Below, piece after piece: positions 55,165 through 63,871 of a stretch of DNA of 64,000 nt. The first letter of the stretch is position 1. Every line of letters starts with the position of its first letter. Under the pieces are notes generated by a model. It did no database searches. It was not told the origin of the DNA and saw only the letters and a program-made list of their open reading frames with translations. The DNA comes from an uncultured Draconibacterium sp. (GTDB taxonomy: Bacteria; Bacteroidota; Bacteroidia; Bacteroidales; Prolixibacteraceae), in the NCBI RefSeq assembly GCF_963675065.1, contig NZ_OY775906.1:2396001-2460000 (forward strand), in the 5' to 3' direction. Both the position numbers and the translations under genes were made by a program.

Positions 55165-56112
55165 TTAAATATTTTCTTTAGCATGTGCCACACGCTTCAC
55201 CCGGTAAGGCTTTTTCTGTTGCGATTCGAAATAAGTACGCATCTGCAACTCGGCAATAATACCCGTTGTAATAAACTGAATACCACCCAATACCAACAAA
55301 ATACCAAGTAATAATAATGGTTTACCCCAAATATCATTGCCCATAACTTTAAGTATGAGCAGATAAATGTTTATTAGTACCCCAATTGCAAGGGTAAAAA
55401 TACCGATTTGACCGAAAAAGTGCATCGGGCGTTGAAGGTACTTCTTAAAGAAAACCATGAGTACAAGATCGCTCATTACGCGAGTTGTACGGCTAAGATT
55501 GTATTTTGAACTTCCAAACTCGCGCGGACGGTGGTTCACATCTACCTGCGTAATTTTTGTGGCACCTTCGAGGGTTACCAGCGCAGGAATATAGCGGTGA
55601 AGTTCACCATAAATATGGATGCTTTTTATGGTATCGTTAGTAAATATTTTCAGGGTGCACCCAAGGTCTTTCATATAAATTCCGGTAGCACGGCGTATCA
55701 AATAATTGGCAATTTTTGAAGGCACTTTACGCAGAAACATTCCATCTTTTCGGTTGGCACGCACACCTGCAACCATGTCCCATTCTTCTTCTTCGATCAT
55801 TTTCAGCATCATAGGAATATCTGCCGGATCGTTCTGCAAATCGCCGTCAATCAAGGCTACAAAAGCTCCTTCCGCCTGATCGATTCCGGCTTGCAATGCC
55901 GAACTCTGCCCGTAATTCCGTTTTAACTCTACCAATAAAAACCTGTCGTCGTTTATTTTACGGATTTCTTCGCGTGTTTTATCGGTCGATCCATCATCAA
56001 CAAAAATCGCTTCGTAGTCAATTCCTTCCAGAGCTGCTTTAATTTGTTCTGACAATGGTTTAATGTTTGGCTCTTCATTCCAAACACAAATTACGAGTGA
56101 AAGCTTTTTCAT
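55165..56112 (-). CDS. Glycosyltransferase family 2, DPM1/GtrB-like membrane enzyme
   Basis: 315 aa. GT2 domain about 1-225: VICVWNEEPNI, VDDGSTDKTREEI (nucleotide site), LIDGDLQNDPADIPMM (DxD metal site). Two C-terminal transmembrane helices about 232-255 and 266-290. This layout belongs to polyprenyl-phosphate sugar transferases, which load a sugar onto undecaprenyl phosphate. Sugar donor unknown. A clear -7 box lies 55 bp upstream. Confidence 0.92.
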   Translation of the reverse strand: MKKLSLVICVWNEEPNIKPLSEQIKAALEGIDYEAIFVDDGSTDKTREEIRKINDDRFLLVELKRNYGQSSALQAGIDQAEGAFVALIDGDLQNDPADIPMMLKMIEEEEWDMVAGVRANRKDGMFLRKVPSKIANYLIRRATGIYMKDLGCTLKIFTNDTIKSIHIYGELHRYIPALVTLEGATKITQVDVNHRPREFGSSKYNLSRTTRVMSDLVLMVFFKKYLQRPMHFFGQIGIFTLAIGVLINIYLLILKVMGNDIWGKPLLLLGILLVLGGIQFITTGIIAELQMRTYFESQQKKPYRVKRVAHAKENI

Positions 56113-56166
56113 GATCTGTTCTTATCTGTTTTGAGCTGCATCAATACAACCTTGATTTTGCGATTG

Positions 56167-56174
56167 CAAAGGTA
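56167..56174 (-). promoter_or_regulatory. -7 box of the GT2 gene (TACCTTTG)
   Basis: Exact TAnnTTTG match on the minus strand, 54 bp before the start codon; the -33 region (GTTA about 20 bp upstream) is weak. Confidence 0.45.
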
Positions 56175-56195
56175 TAAATTCTGTTTTACGATAAC

Positions 56196-57095
56196 TTACT
56201 CAATTCCATTAAGTTTCCAAATGAACGAAAAACGAACAGTTTTATACAACCAATCGTGTAATCCGTGCTGGTATTTTATTGAAATTGCCTTTTTATTGTA
56301 TTCTTTCCGGAGTTCAAAATTCAGTTGCATGGGCCGGTCGCCATTATTTTTATAGCCTAAATAACCCGAGAACGACGGCGTAAAACTCCAGTTGTTTTTC
56401 TGAAAATCAGCACCTGCGCCATAAAGTAAAGCATCGTTTTGCAAGTTCAACTCATCATTAGTTTGCCAGCTATAAAATCCCAGCATTGCATGTGGGCGAA
56501 ATAATAGAGATTCCGGCGATCCGTAGTTTTTCGAGAAACTAAAATCAAATGAATAAGCCGGCGTATCAGCGTATCGAGCTCCTTCAAAGTTAGTTCCTGA
56601 TGCTGTTTTTAATATCGCACGAAACATCGTATTTGGGAAAGCTCGGTTTTTAAAAAGCTGAATATGTGTTGAGAAATAGAAATCGCCAATTGCATAGCCT
56701 TTTCCATTTTCATCGCGTGAAAAACGCTCATCTCGTATTTCTTCGGTGTAGGCATAATGTTCAAAAAACACTCCATACATTTCAACGGCTATTTTGTTTT
56801 GTGCAAAAGGAATGTAGACCCGCCCCGAAATATCCTGCGTTGGATCGCCAGACAAAAAGTGGTTCGAAACGGCAAGCTCAAACTCCATATATTCTTCAAT
56901 AAAACCTTTCTTAAGTTCCGGAACCGGTAGAGCATTTGGTCCCAGGTATGCAGGCGAAATAATCAGCCAGTTTCGCCAGCCCGGATCGCCGGATTCCCAG
57001 CCGTGCGCATCATTCCACCACGACCAGTCTTCCTGAGCAGAAACAAACTTTAGTGTACTTGCGAATACAAGTAATATGATAAGTAATCGCTTCAT
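56196..57095 (-). CDS. Outer-membrane beta-barrel-like protein of unknown function
   Basis: 299 aa. Signal peptide about 1-20 (KFVSAQ). Mature part has many alternating strands with aromatic girdle residues (FEGARYADTPAYSFDFSFSKNY, KKAISIKYQHGLHDWLYKTVRFSFIWKLNGIE) and Gly/Tyr-rich turns, which fits a 10-12 stranded barrel. No family recognised. Lies upstream of, and on the same strand as, the GT2 gene. Confidence 0.7.
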   Translation of the reverse strand: MKRLLIILLVFASTLKFVSAQEDWSWWNDAHGWESGDPGWRNWLIISPAYLGPNALPVPELKKGFIEEYMEFELAVSNHFLSGDPTQDISGRVYIPFAQNKIAVEMYGVFFEHYAYTEEIRDERFSRDENGKGYAIGDFYFSTHIQLFKNRAFPNTMFRAILKTASGTNFEGARYADTPAYSFDFSFSKNYGSPESLLFRPHAMLGFYSWQTNDELNLQNDALLYGAGADFQKNNWSFTPSFSGYLGYKNNGDRPMQLNFELRKEYNKKAISIKYQHGLHDWLYKTVRFSFIWKLNGIE

Positions 57096-57221
57096 TGATG
57101 GTTCACACCTTTTTATCTTTTCCCGTGAAGAAGACCCTTTCTTCAGAAGTTGTTAAGATATATCAAATGTAACCGATTTTTTAATGCTGCCAATGCGCTG
57201 TATAGAAAAACATGAGCTTGT

Positions 57222-57256
57222 AAAAAAATAAGCCCCTCAGGATTACTGAAGGGCTT
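57222..57256 (-). terminator. Terminator of the C1 peptidase gene
   Basis: 11-bp stem with one mismatch (AAGCCCTTCAG/CTGAGGGGCTT on the minus strand), 5-nt loop, then a seven-T run ending at 57222. The stem starts 5 bp beyond the stop codon. Confidence 0.88.
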
Positions 57257-57261
57257 AAAAA

Positions 57262-58467
57262 TTAAAGTTTAAGTTTTTCTCTTATACTTTGGGGTATGCC
57301 GTCTTTGTGCACCATTATGCACATTGTTTTGTAATTCACGTAAGGTTTCGAGGCATAGAAATAACCATCGTATTTATTGTAATCGCCCCACGAGTTTTTC
57401 ACTTTATAGAAAGTATGTCCTTCCTGATCTTTTGCAGTACCTATAATATGCATTCCGTGGTCGTCGGTAGTTTCGTAATCATCAAATGCTCTCTGGCGCA
57501 TTTCCTGGGTAACTACCAATTCAGGTACCGGGTTGTCCAGTTTATACAATTCTTTTTCTTTGTCTTTTTGTGGCAGAGCCTCCCATTTTGCAATTTCGGC
57601 ATCATCCATGTTCTCTTCCGGCGCAGTCGGCAAAACAGCCACACCTTTGTTACTGGTGGCAAATCCTTTTTCGCTAACATCGGCTGCCCATGCAATGGTT
57701 AATCCATTATTCAACGAATAATCAATAATCGTTTCCAATTCCTCAAGAGGTACGTTGTACACCTGATCCCACGACCAGTTATCAGGAACTTCAAGAATAA
57801 ATTTATCGTAAAACGGATGGTGTGTATACGAAGTGATTTCCACATAATCGTCCATATTCAACCCAACATAATCGCTGGCAAAACTTTGTGGTGTATATTG
57901 TTTTCCTTGGTACTCAAATTTTTGTGGCAACTCGCCCAAATACGAGTTTAATGTCCCATCAATGGCTTCGTGCCATACCGTGCTCAATTTTCGGTTACCG
58001 TTTTTCACCACAGCGTCAACATGGTCTTTCAACACATTATCCATTTCTCCATGCACATGTTTTTCTTCGCCATAGTTTAAACCATCATAAACCGACTCCG
58101 GAACAATGCCGTACTTCGCAATCATATTGGTAACATCGTGGAAAGCACCACCTGCTGAGAAATTCAGATTGCCGTGCACACGTACGTGCTTTTCGGCTTT
58201 ATCGGAATAGGTATGCCATACAACAAACATTTCGGAAAGGTCAACCTCAGGTTTTCCCAGGCGCATCATTTCCGACTCCAAAAATGAAAGCCCCGAAAAC
58301 GACCAGCAAGTACCCGAACGGTATTGGTCTTTTACAGGCGTCACTGCTAACGAAATCTCGTCTTCAAAAACATAACCTTTTTCCTCCCCCTTTTTATCAT
58401 TCTCTGCAAATACACTGAGTGTAAATACCGCAATCAATACGGTTAAAATAAAACGCAACTTCATCAA
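57262..58467 (-). CDS. Secreted C1 family peptidase (bleomycin hydrolase-like aminopeptidase)
   Basis: 401 aa papain-fold cysteine peptidase with signal peptide about 1-21. Catalytic C54 in YRSGTCWSFSG preceded by the Gln of the oxyanion hole (VKDQ), H337 in DDHGMHIIG and N358 in KVKNSWGD. SEMFVVWHTYSDKAEKH resembles the PepC/bleomycin hydrolase branch rather than plant papains. Unlike cytosolic PepC it is exported, so it probably trims peptides in the periplasm. Stand-alone gene. Confidence 0.92.
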   Translation of the reverse strand: MMKLRFILTVLIAVFTLSVFAENDKKGEEKGYVFEDEISLAVTPVKDQYRSGTCWSFSGLSFLESEMMRLGKPEVDLSEMFVVWHTYSDKAEKHVRVHGNLNFSAGGAFHDVTNMIAKYGIVPESVYDGLNYGEEKHVHGEMDNVLKDHVDAVVKNGNRKLSTVWHEAIDGTLNSYLGELPQKFEYQGKQYTPQSFASDYVGLNMDDYVEITSYTHHPFYDKFILEVPDNWSWDQVYNVPLEELETIIDYSLNNGLTIAWAADVSEKGFATSNKGVAVLPTAPEENMDDAEIAKWEALPQKDKEKELYKLDNPVPELVVTQEMRQRAFDDYETTDDHGMHIIGTAKDQEGHTFYKVKNSWGDYNKYDGYFYASKPYVNYKTMCIMVHKDGIPQSIREKLKL

Positions 58468-58618
58468 TTAATTATTAAATTATTACCCCTCTTTTTTTTG
58501 AATCAGCCTCAAAATTAACAATTAATTCTTTTCAGAAAAGAGAATTTAAGGTAGACTTAATAAAAATTAGAGGTCGTTTTTCAGATTAAAAGTTATGTAA
58601 TGAGTTGTGTGACTAAGA

Positions 58619-59182
58619 TCACTGAATTTCGTGGTAACGGAAGCAATCAACCAGGTGATCGTTTACCATTCCTGTGGCCTGCATGTGCGCATAAATTACT
58701 GTCGACCCCACGAACTTAAATCCGCGCGATTTCAGGTCCTTCGATATCGTGTCCGACAGTTCTGTTTTTGCCGGCAATTCTTCAATCATTTTAAAGCTAT
58801 TTAGAATAGGCTTAAAATCTACAAACTCCCAAATGTAGCGATCAAAGGTGCCAAACTCTTTTTGCACTTCAAGAAAACGTTGTGCATTATTTACACAGGC
58901 CCTAATCTTTTGCTGGTTGCGGATAATTGACTTATCCCGGATAAGCTCCTGAATTTTATTTTCGGAATACCGTGCCACCTTTTGCGGGTTGAAATGGTCG
59001 AATGCTTTTCGAAAATTCTCGCGTTTATTCAACACAATCTGCCAGCTTAAACCGGCTTGAAATCCCTCCAGAACAAAGAATTCAAACAATTTATCGTCGT
59101 CATGAAGCGGCACTCCCCATTCTTCATCGTGATATTTGATCATCAGCTCGTTTTTTGTTCCCCAAGCGCAGCGTTTACACAT
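58619..59182 (-). CDS. tag: DNA-3-methyladenine glycosylase I
   Basis: 187 aa. Removes 3-methyladenine from alkylated DNA. Conserved RCAWGTKNELMIKYHDEEWGVPLHDD at the N-terminus, LEGFQAGLSWQIVLNKRENFRKAF in the helix-hairpin-helix core, and KFVGSTVIYAHMQATGMVNDHLVDCFR at the C-terminus. Cys, His and the final DH...C are the zinc ligands of the Tag family. Complete and typical length. Confidence 0.96.
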   Translation of the reverse strand: MCKRCAWGTKNELMIKYHDEEWGVPLHDDDKLFEFFVLEGFQAGLSWQIVLNKRENFRKAFDHFNPQKVARYSENKIQELIRDKSIIRNQQKIRACVNNAQRFLEVQKEFGTFDRYIWEFVDFKPILNSFKMIEELPAKTELSDTISKDLKSRGFKFVGSTVIYAHMQATGMVNDHLVDCFRYHEIQ

Positions 59183-59319
59183 AATTTTAGATTTTAGTCG
59201 CTATTCGTTAAAAAACCTAACAACATATTACTTCCAACTATGAAAATACTATTTTTGTTTGTTTACAAAAGCGGGACGAAGTACCCCTGACAAGAAAAGG
59301 GTACAAAAGAATTAAAAAG

Positions 59320-61296
59320 ATGAAGAAACTTACCATACTTTTTGCACTCTTGTTGTCGATGAGTTTCCTGGCCGAAGCACAATTGAACATCAACCACTTT
59401 ATAAGGGTTGGAAGAACGCGTATATCAATTGGCAACTACACGGGGGCAATCGAATATTTCAATATTGTTATTGAATTTAAGCCTTATTTGGCAGAAGCTT
59501 ATTTGTATCGCGGAATTGCCAAACATTCGTTGGAAGATTACCGCGGCGCCATAGCCGATTATGACAAGGCAATTGAAATAAAACCTTATTACCCGCGGGC
59601 ATACAACAATCGAGGAATGGCGTACCACAACCTCAGGCTGTACAAACGTGCCATTGAAGACTATGACCGGGCACTGGAATTCGACCCTTCAGATGAATCG
59701 ATATACAACAACCGGGGAATTGCTAAACTGGCACTGAAGAACCTGAAAGGCGCCATTGAAGATTATGACAAGGCGCTTGAGGTGAATCCAAAATCGACGC
59801 ATGCCTTGATGAACCGAAGCAACGCCAAAATTGTAAGCGGCGATATCAAAGGAGCCATCAGCGATTTAAACCAGGTAATTATTATCAGACCACATTATGC
59901 TGCCGCCTACTTAAACCGCGGTTTGGCGCGTTTTGAACTGGAAGATTATGCATCGGCATTGCGCGACTACGACCAAAGTATTCGTTTTGATGCCCAAAAC
60001 GCCCTGGCATTTAATAATCGCGGTATTGTTAAACACAAGCTGGAGGACTACGAAAGTGCCATTATGGATTACGACATGGCCATACAGCTTAATCCGGAAA
60101 TGGCAAGTGCCTATTTTAACCGTGCAATGGCCCGCGAAATATTAGACCGTCCCGGTTACGAGCAGGATTACCAAATTGCAGCACGCCTTAATCCGCAATT
60201 CGATTTAAGCCAGCGACGAATTAATGCCGAGCAGTTGGCACAACAGCAACAGCAGCAACAAAAACAACAGCAAAATTCATCATCGTCGCAAAATAATAAT
60301 CAGCAAAATTCGCAGGCGAACCAACAGGCGCTGGCACAAAACAATCAGCAGCAATCGCCGCAGCAAAACAATGATTCTGTCGACGATCAGAAATCGGATG
60401 AAGAAAAACGTAAAGAAGAAATGGAAGCTGAAAGACGTCGGCGCCGGATGCGCATGGATTTGGTGATTGAAGACACCCGCGACATTCCGGAAGAAGTGGA
60501 GGAGGTTGACGATGGCCGTATTCAGAATAAAAACATTGTTATCGACTTGCAGCCCATGTTCTTTATCTCGGCATTTGAAAAAAATGCGGTCGATTACGAA
60601 CGTTTCCAATATTACAATGGCATAATTGACGAGCTCAATGCATCAAACAATTACAACCCGCTGCTTTCGCTTTCAAATAAACCGGTAACCACCTACCAGT
60701 CGGTTTTCGAGAATTTTATTCTGTTTTTTAACGAAAAAATTGAGGTGCAGGAAAATGCTCAGAATTATTTGAATCGTGGTATTTTTTATAGCCTTACGGG
60801 CGATTACAACAATGCGTTTGCCGATTTGGATAAAGCTTTAGAGTTGGATGAAAAATCATCTTTGGCCTATTTTACACGTGCCAACACACGATACAAGCTG
60901 AAAGAACAGGTGGAACTTTTAGCAGGAAACGGTTCTCCCAATTCGCTTACTCTGAACGAAGGGAAGATAAAAGATAACAGCAACGACAAACCTACAACAG
61001 TAGAGTACCAGGAAATTCTTGATGATTACGCAGCAACACTATTTCTTGATCCCGATTTCTTTTTTGGCTATTACAACCGTGCGTTTATAAAACTGCGCCT
61101 GGGCGAATACCGAAGTGCGGTGGAGGATTTGAATCGTGCCATCAACTTAGAACCGGAATTTGCAGAAGCTTATTTTAACCGCGGACTTACAAAAATTTAT
61201 CTCGACGATATTGAGGGAGGAGCGCTGGATTTGAGCCGGGCCGGAGAACTTGGAATAGACGGAGCCTACAACATTATTAAACGGTACTGTAATTAG
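59320..61296 (+). CDS. Exported TPR-repeat protein with glutamine-rich linker
   Basis: 658 aa. Signal peptide about 1-20 (LAEAQ). About eight tetratricopeptide repeats at 26-300 (A...RG.A...L.DY..AI.DYDKAI...P), then a Q/N/S-rich low-complexity linker about 305-355, a charged segment with EEKRKEEMEAERRRRRMRM, and further TPRs about 475-505 and 575-655. A protein-protein scaffold, most likely in the periplasm or attached to the outer membrane. No enzymatic domain. It starts a new + strand unit after tag, which is divergent. Confidence 0.88.
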   Translation: MKKLTILFALLLSMSFLAEAQLNINHFIRVGRTRISIGNYTGAIEYFNIVIEFKPYLAEAYLYRGIAKHSLEDYRGAIADYDKAIEIKPYYPRAYNNRGMAYHNLRLYKRAIEDYDRALEFDPSDESIYNNRGIAKLALKNLKGAIEDYDKALEVNPKSTHALMNRSNAKIVSGDIKGAISDLNQVIIIRPHYAAAYLNRGLARFELEDYASALRDYDQSIRFDAQNALAFNNRGIVKHKLEDYESAIMDYDMAIQLNPEMASAYFNRAMAREILDRPGYEQDYQIAARLNPQFDLSQRRINAEQLAQQQQQQQKQQQNSSSSQNNNQQNSQANQQALAQNNQQQSPQQNNDSVDDQKSDEEKRKEEMEAERRRRRMRMDLVIEDTRDIPEEVEEVDDGRIQNKNIVIDLQPMFFISAFEKNAVDYERFQYYNGIIDELNASNNYNPLLSLSNKPVTTYQSVFENFILFFNEKIEVQENAQNYLNRGIFYSLTGDYNNAFADLDKALELDEKSSLAYFTRANTRYKLKEQVELLAGNGSPNSLTLNEGKIKDNSNDKPTTVEYQEILDDYAATLFLDPDFFFGYYNRAFIKLRLGEYRSAVEDLNRAINLEPEFAEAYFNRGLTKIYLDDIEGGALDLSRAGELGIDGAYNIIKRYCN

Positions 61297-61566
61297 ATTT
61301 TGAGACGGTGAGACTAAGAGATTGAAGAAGATTGTGAAACCGGCCATTAGTCATTGGTCATTGCAAAACTGATAAATTGCTGAATTGTTGAATTGTTAAA
61401 CTCATAAGCAGCAGTTCTGAATCTTGTAACCTGGATGCCAGACGCTCACTTCTTGAAACTTGTAACTCGTTACTCGTTACTCGTAGCTGTTCTCAACTTT
61501 CTACTTTTGCCTTGCACTTTTTACTTTATACTTTTTACTTTTGCCTTGTCACATTTTACTTGAATT
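61297..61566. repeat. Degenerate low-complexity spacer with short repeats
   Basis: Non-coding. Local repeats: CATTAGTCATTGGTCATTG near 61345, TGAATTGTTGAATTGTT near 61382, repeated (T)ACTCGT around 61465-61485, and TACTTTTGCCTTG at 61502-61514 and 61536-61548. This T/C-rich word-repeat pattern is characteristic of Bacteroidota intergenic DNA. It ends 18 bp from the rarA start and contributes promoter-like boxes. Confidence 0.6.
61512..61543 (+). promoter_or_regulatory. Candidate rarA promoter within the repeat
   Basis: TTG (61512-61514), 21-nt spacer, then TACTTTTG (61536-61543), an exact TAnnTTTG. Start of rarA is 24 bp downstream. Confidence 0.45.
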
Positions 61567-62835
61567 ATGAATCAGCCACTTGCAGAACGCTTACGACCAA
61601 AAACTTTAGACGATTACATCGGACAGGAACACCTTGTTGGCAAGAATGCCGTTTTGCGCAAGTTGATCGATTCGGGTAAGATAACGTCACTCATTTTGTG
61701 GGGACCTCCGGGAGTGGGAAAAACGACACTGGCCCGTATTATTGCCAACACACTTGACCGGCCATTTTACACGCTAAGCGCCATTAATTCCGGCGTAAAA
61801 GACATACGCGATGTGATTGACAAAGCCAAAAAGCAACAGTTTTTCAATCGCCCAAATCCGATACTGTTTATCGACGAGATACACCGTTTTAGCAAATCGC
61901 AGCAAGATTCGTTGCTGGGTGCTGCTGAGGACGGTACCATTACATTAATCGGTGCAACAACAGAGAATCCTTCGTTCGAGGTGATCTCTCCCCTACTCTC
62001 GCGATGCCAGGTTTATATTCTGGAGCATCTCGATAAAGCCGCTTTGCTAAAGATCATTAAACAAGCCACAAAAAAGGATACGGTACTTAAGGAAAAAAAA
62101 ATAACACTACGCGAAGATTCGGCGATACTGCGTTACTCAGGTGGCGATGCAAGAAAACTGCTAAATGTATTAGAGCTGGTTACGCTTGGCGAAGACAGCG
62201 ATAACATTGTTATTACCGATAAAAAAGTAACCGACAAGCTGCAGAAAAACCTTTCGATATACGATAAGAAAGGGGAAATGCACTACGATGTTATTTCAGC
62301 ATTTATAAAAAGTATTCGTGGTGGCGATCCGGATGCGGCGGTGTACTGGCTGGCCCGAATGCTTGAAGGTGGCGAAGACATTAAATTTATTGCCCGCCGT
62401 TTGCTGATACTGGCCGCCGAAGATGTTGGTCTGGCCAATCCGAATGGGCTGCTGATGGCACAAAACACTTTCGATGCTGTGCATAAAATCGGGATGCCCG
62501 AAGCGCGCATTATTTTATCGGAATGTACAATTTACCTGGCTACCTCGCCAAAAAGTAACTCGGCCTACGAAGCCATCAACAATGCCATTGCACTGGTAAA
62601 ACAAACCGGCGATCTTCCGGTGCCGCTGCACATACGAAATGCACCAACCAAGCTGATGAAAGAGATTGGCTACGGCAAAGATTACAAATACGCGCACTCG
62701 TACGACGGCAATTTTGTGGAACAGGATTTCCTACCAAAAGAGATAAAAAACAACCGCATTTACCAGCCACAGAATAACGCATCCGAGGCGAAGATATTGG
62801 AGCGTTTGAAGCTTTGGTGGGGAAAGCGGTTTTAG
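61567..62835 (+). CDS. rarA: Replication-associated recombination protein A (RarA/MgsA)
   Basis: 422 aa AAA+ ATPase acting at stalled forks and in clamp-loader-like remodelling. N-terminal PLAERLRPKTLDDYIGQEHL, Walker A at about 46-53 (GPPGVGKT), Walker B ILFIDEIHRFSKSQQD, sensor IGATTENPSFEV and the C-terminal tetramerisation domain (DVISAFIKSIRGGDPDAAVYWLARMLEGGED, NAPTKLMKEIGYGKDYKYAHSY). Complete and typical. Confidence 0.97.
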   Translation: MNQPLAERLRPKTLDDYIGQEHLVGKNAVLRKLIDSGKITSLILWGPPGVGKTTLARIIANTLDRPFYTLSAINSGVKDIRDVIDKAKKQQFFNRPNPILFIDEIHRFSKSQQDSLLGAAEDGTITLIGATTENPSFEVISPLLSRCQVYILEHLDKAALLKIIKQATKKDTVLKEKKITLREDSAILRYSGGDARKLLNVLELVTLGEDSDNIVITDKKVTDKLQKNLSIYDKKGEMHYDVISAFIKSIRGGDPDAAVYWLARMLEGGEDIKFIARRLLILAAEDVGLANPNGLLMAQNTFDAVHKIGMPEARIILSECTIYLATSPKSNSAYEAINNAIALVKQTGDLPVPLHIRNAPTKLMKEIGYGKDYKYAHSYDGNFVEQDFLPKEIKNNRIYQPQNNASEAKILERLKLWWGKRF

Positions 62836-62981
62836 TTTGCAGTTGAAATAAATTGTCATTTCGAACGAGATATGAGAGAAAGAAATCTGTCTGTTGATTA
62901 AAAATATATCGACTACAAATTGGTAGCAGCAAAATGGCAAAAGTTTAAGCCAAAAACTCGTCGAACAGCTTTAAAGGTTTG

Positions 62982-63185
62982 TTTAAAGGCCAACTTTCAG
63001 ATGGTGGAGGTATAAACAAACTTTTAACGGTCAAACAACCGTAGGGAATGGTTTAAAGGCTTTTTAAACGTCAAAAATTACACGGGTGGGACATAAACAT
63101 ACATTTAAACGCCAGATTGTCCATGGCTGGGACATAAATATTAGTTTAAAGTTCAAACCTCCGATGGGCTGGGTTTAAAATGTCG
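62982..63185. repeat. Degenerate 41-bp tandem repeat array
   Basis: Five units start at 62982, 63023, 63063, 63104 and 63145 (spacing 41, 40, 41, 41), each opening TTTAAA/TTTAAC followed by CGYCAAA-like and a central GGG.TGGGACATAAA block; a partial unit follows at 63174 and a poorer one precedes at 62944. The period is not a multiple of three and no ORF spans it, so it is a non-coding minisatellite. Confidence 0.75.
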
Positions 63186-63580
63186 TTTATTGTTTATGCT
63201 TGTTTGGAAACTTGGGCACTTCAACGTATTCCTCTCGCAGAAAACGAACGTTCAAAAACTTCTTCAGCGTTCTGGTGATCAAAAATACTTTCAAAATTCG
63301 TTTCCAAAGTCTTTAAAGAAAATATAGAATGATCAAAAGGTTAATATCAGTTAAAAAAAAACAAAATATTACCTGCTCTTGATTTTATGAACGAATATCA
63401 GTAAATTACTTACAAATTCGACTATCCTTTAAATTGTTTAATCTTGTTAGAAAAAATCGTTATTCTTAATCATAACCAAAAACAACAACGAAACAGAATA
63501 ATTTAAGGCCAAGTCTGCCGTAAAGCAAAAAACTGCAGAATCCAGGATTCTGTTTTTCATTTATAATTTTTGACATTAGC
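63186..63580. other. AT-rich non-coding stretch with a small T-tailed hairpin
   Basis: No gene found. At 63536-63552 a 6-bp stem (CAGAAT/ATTCTG, 5-nt loop) is followed by TTTTT, like a weak terminator; a short transcript upstream is possible but no promoter is clear. Confidence 0.35.
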
Positions 63581-63795
63581 AGCCTGCCCTTTTGGGGTGG
63601 GCTGTTTAATGATGCTGCGGCATCGTGTGATTATAGAGAAGTTGCCGTAAGAATTTGTGCGACTTCGGCCGGAGTCGTATCCTTTTCAAAACACCCGTTG
63701 GTTATAAACATCTGAATCCGTCGGATTCAAATTTTCCTCGTTTGCGGCACAGTTGCAAACAAATTCAGCAGGTGACTGAGAGTCACCTGCTGAAT
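63581..63795. repeat. Cluster of inverted repeats, REP-like
   Basis: Successive hairpins: 63581-63603 (9-bp with two G.U), 63611-63624, 63660-63677 (9-bp, no loop), 63713-63729 (TGAATCC-GTC-GGATTCA), 63740-63760 (GTTTGC/GCAAAC) and 63763-63795 (perfect 15-bp stem, 3-nt loop). A short frame over this stretch has no protein-like features. Confidence 0.6.
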
Positions 63796-63802
63796 AAAGC
63801 AC

Positions 63803-63828
63803 AAAAAAGGGAAACCTTTCGGCTTCCC
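63803..63828 (-). terminator. Terminator of the decarboxylase beta-subunit gene
   Basis: 8-bp stem (63809-63816 with 63821-63828, one G.U), 4-nt loop, then six T on the minus strand (63808-63803), 44 bp after the stop codon of the minus-strand gene at the right edge. Confidence 0.85.
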
Positions 63829-63871
63829 CTTCAATATTAAATTCTATATATAACTAAAGTATTGGTAAAGT

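Noticed and set aside
62982..63185. Tandem array considered as a CRISPR
   Set aside because: Units are degenerate along their full length, there are no conserved repeats with unique spacers, and no cas genes are nearby.
63655..63840. Plus-strand frame of 61 codons
   Set aside because: Runs through the hairpin cluster and a minus-strand terminator; repeat DNA.
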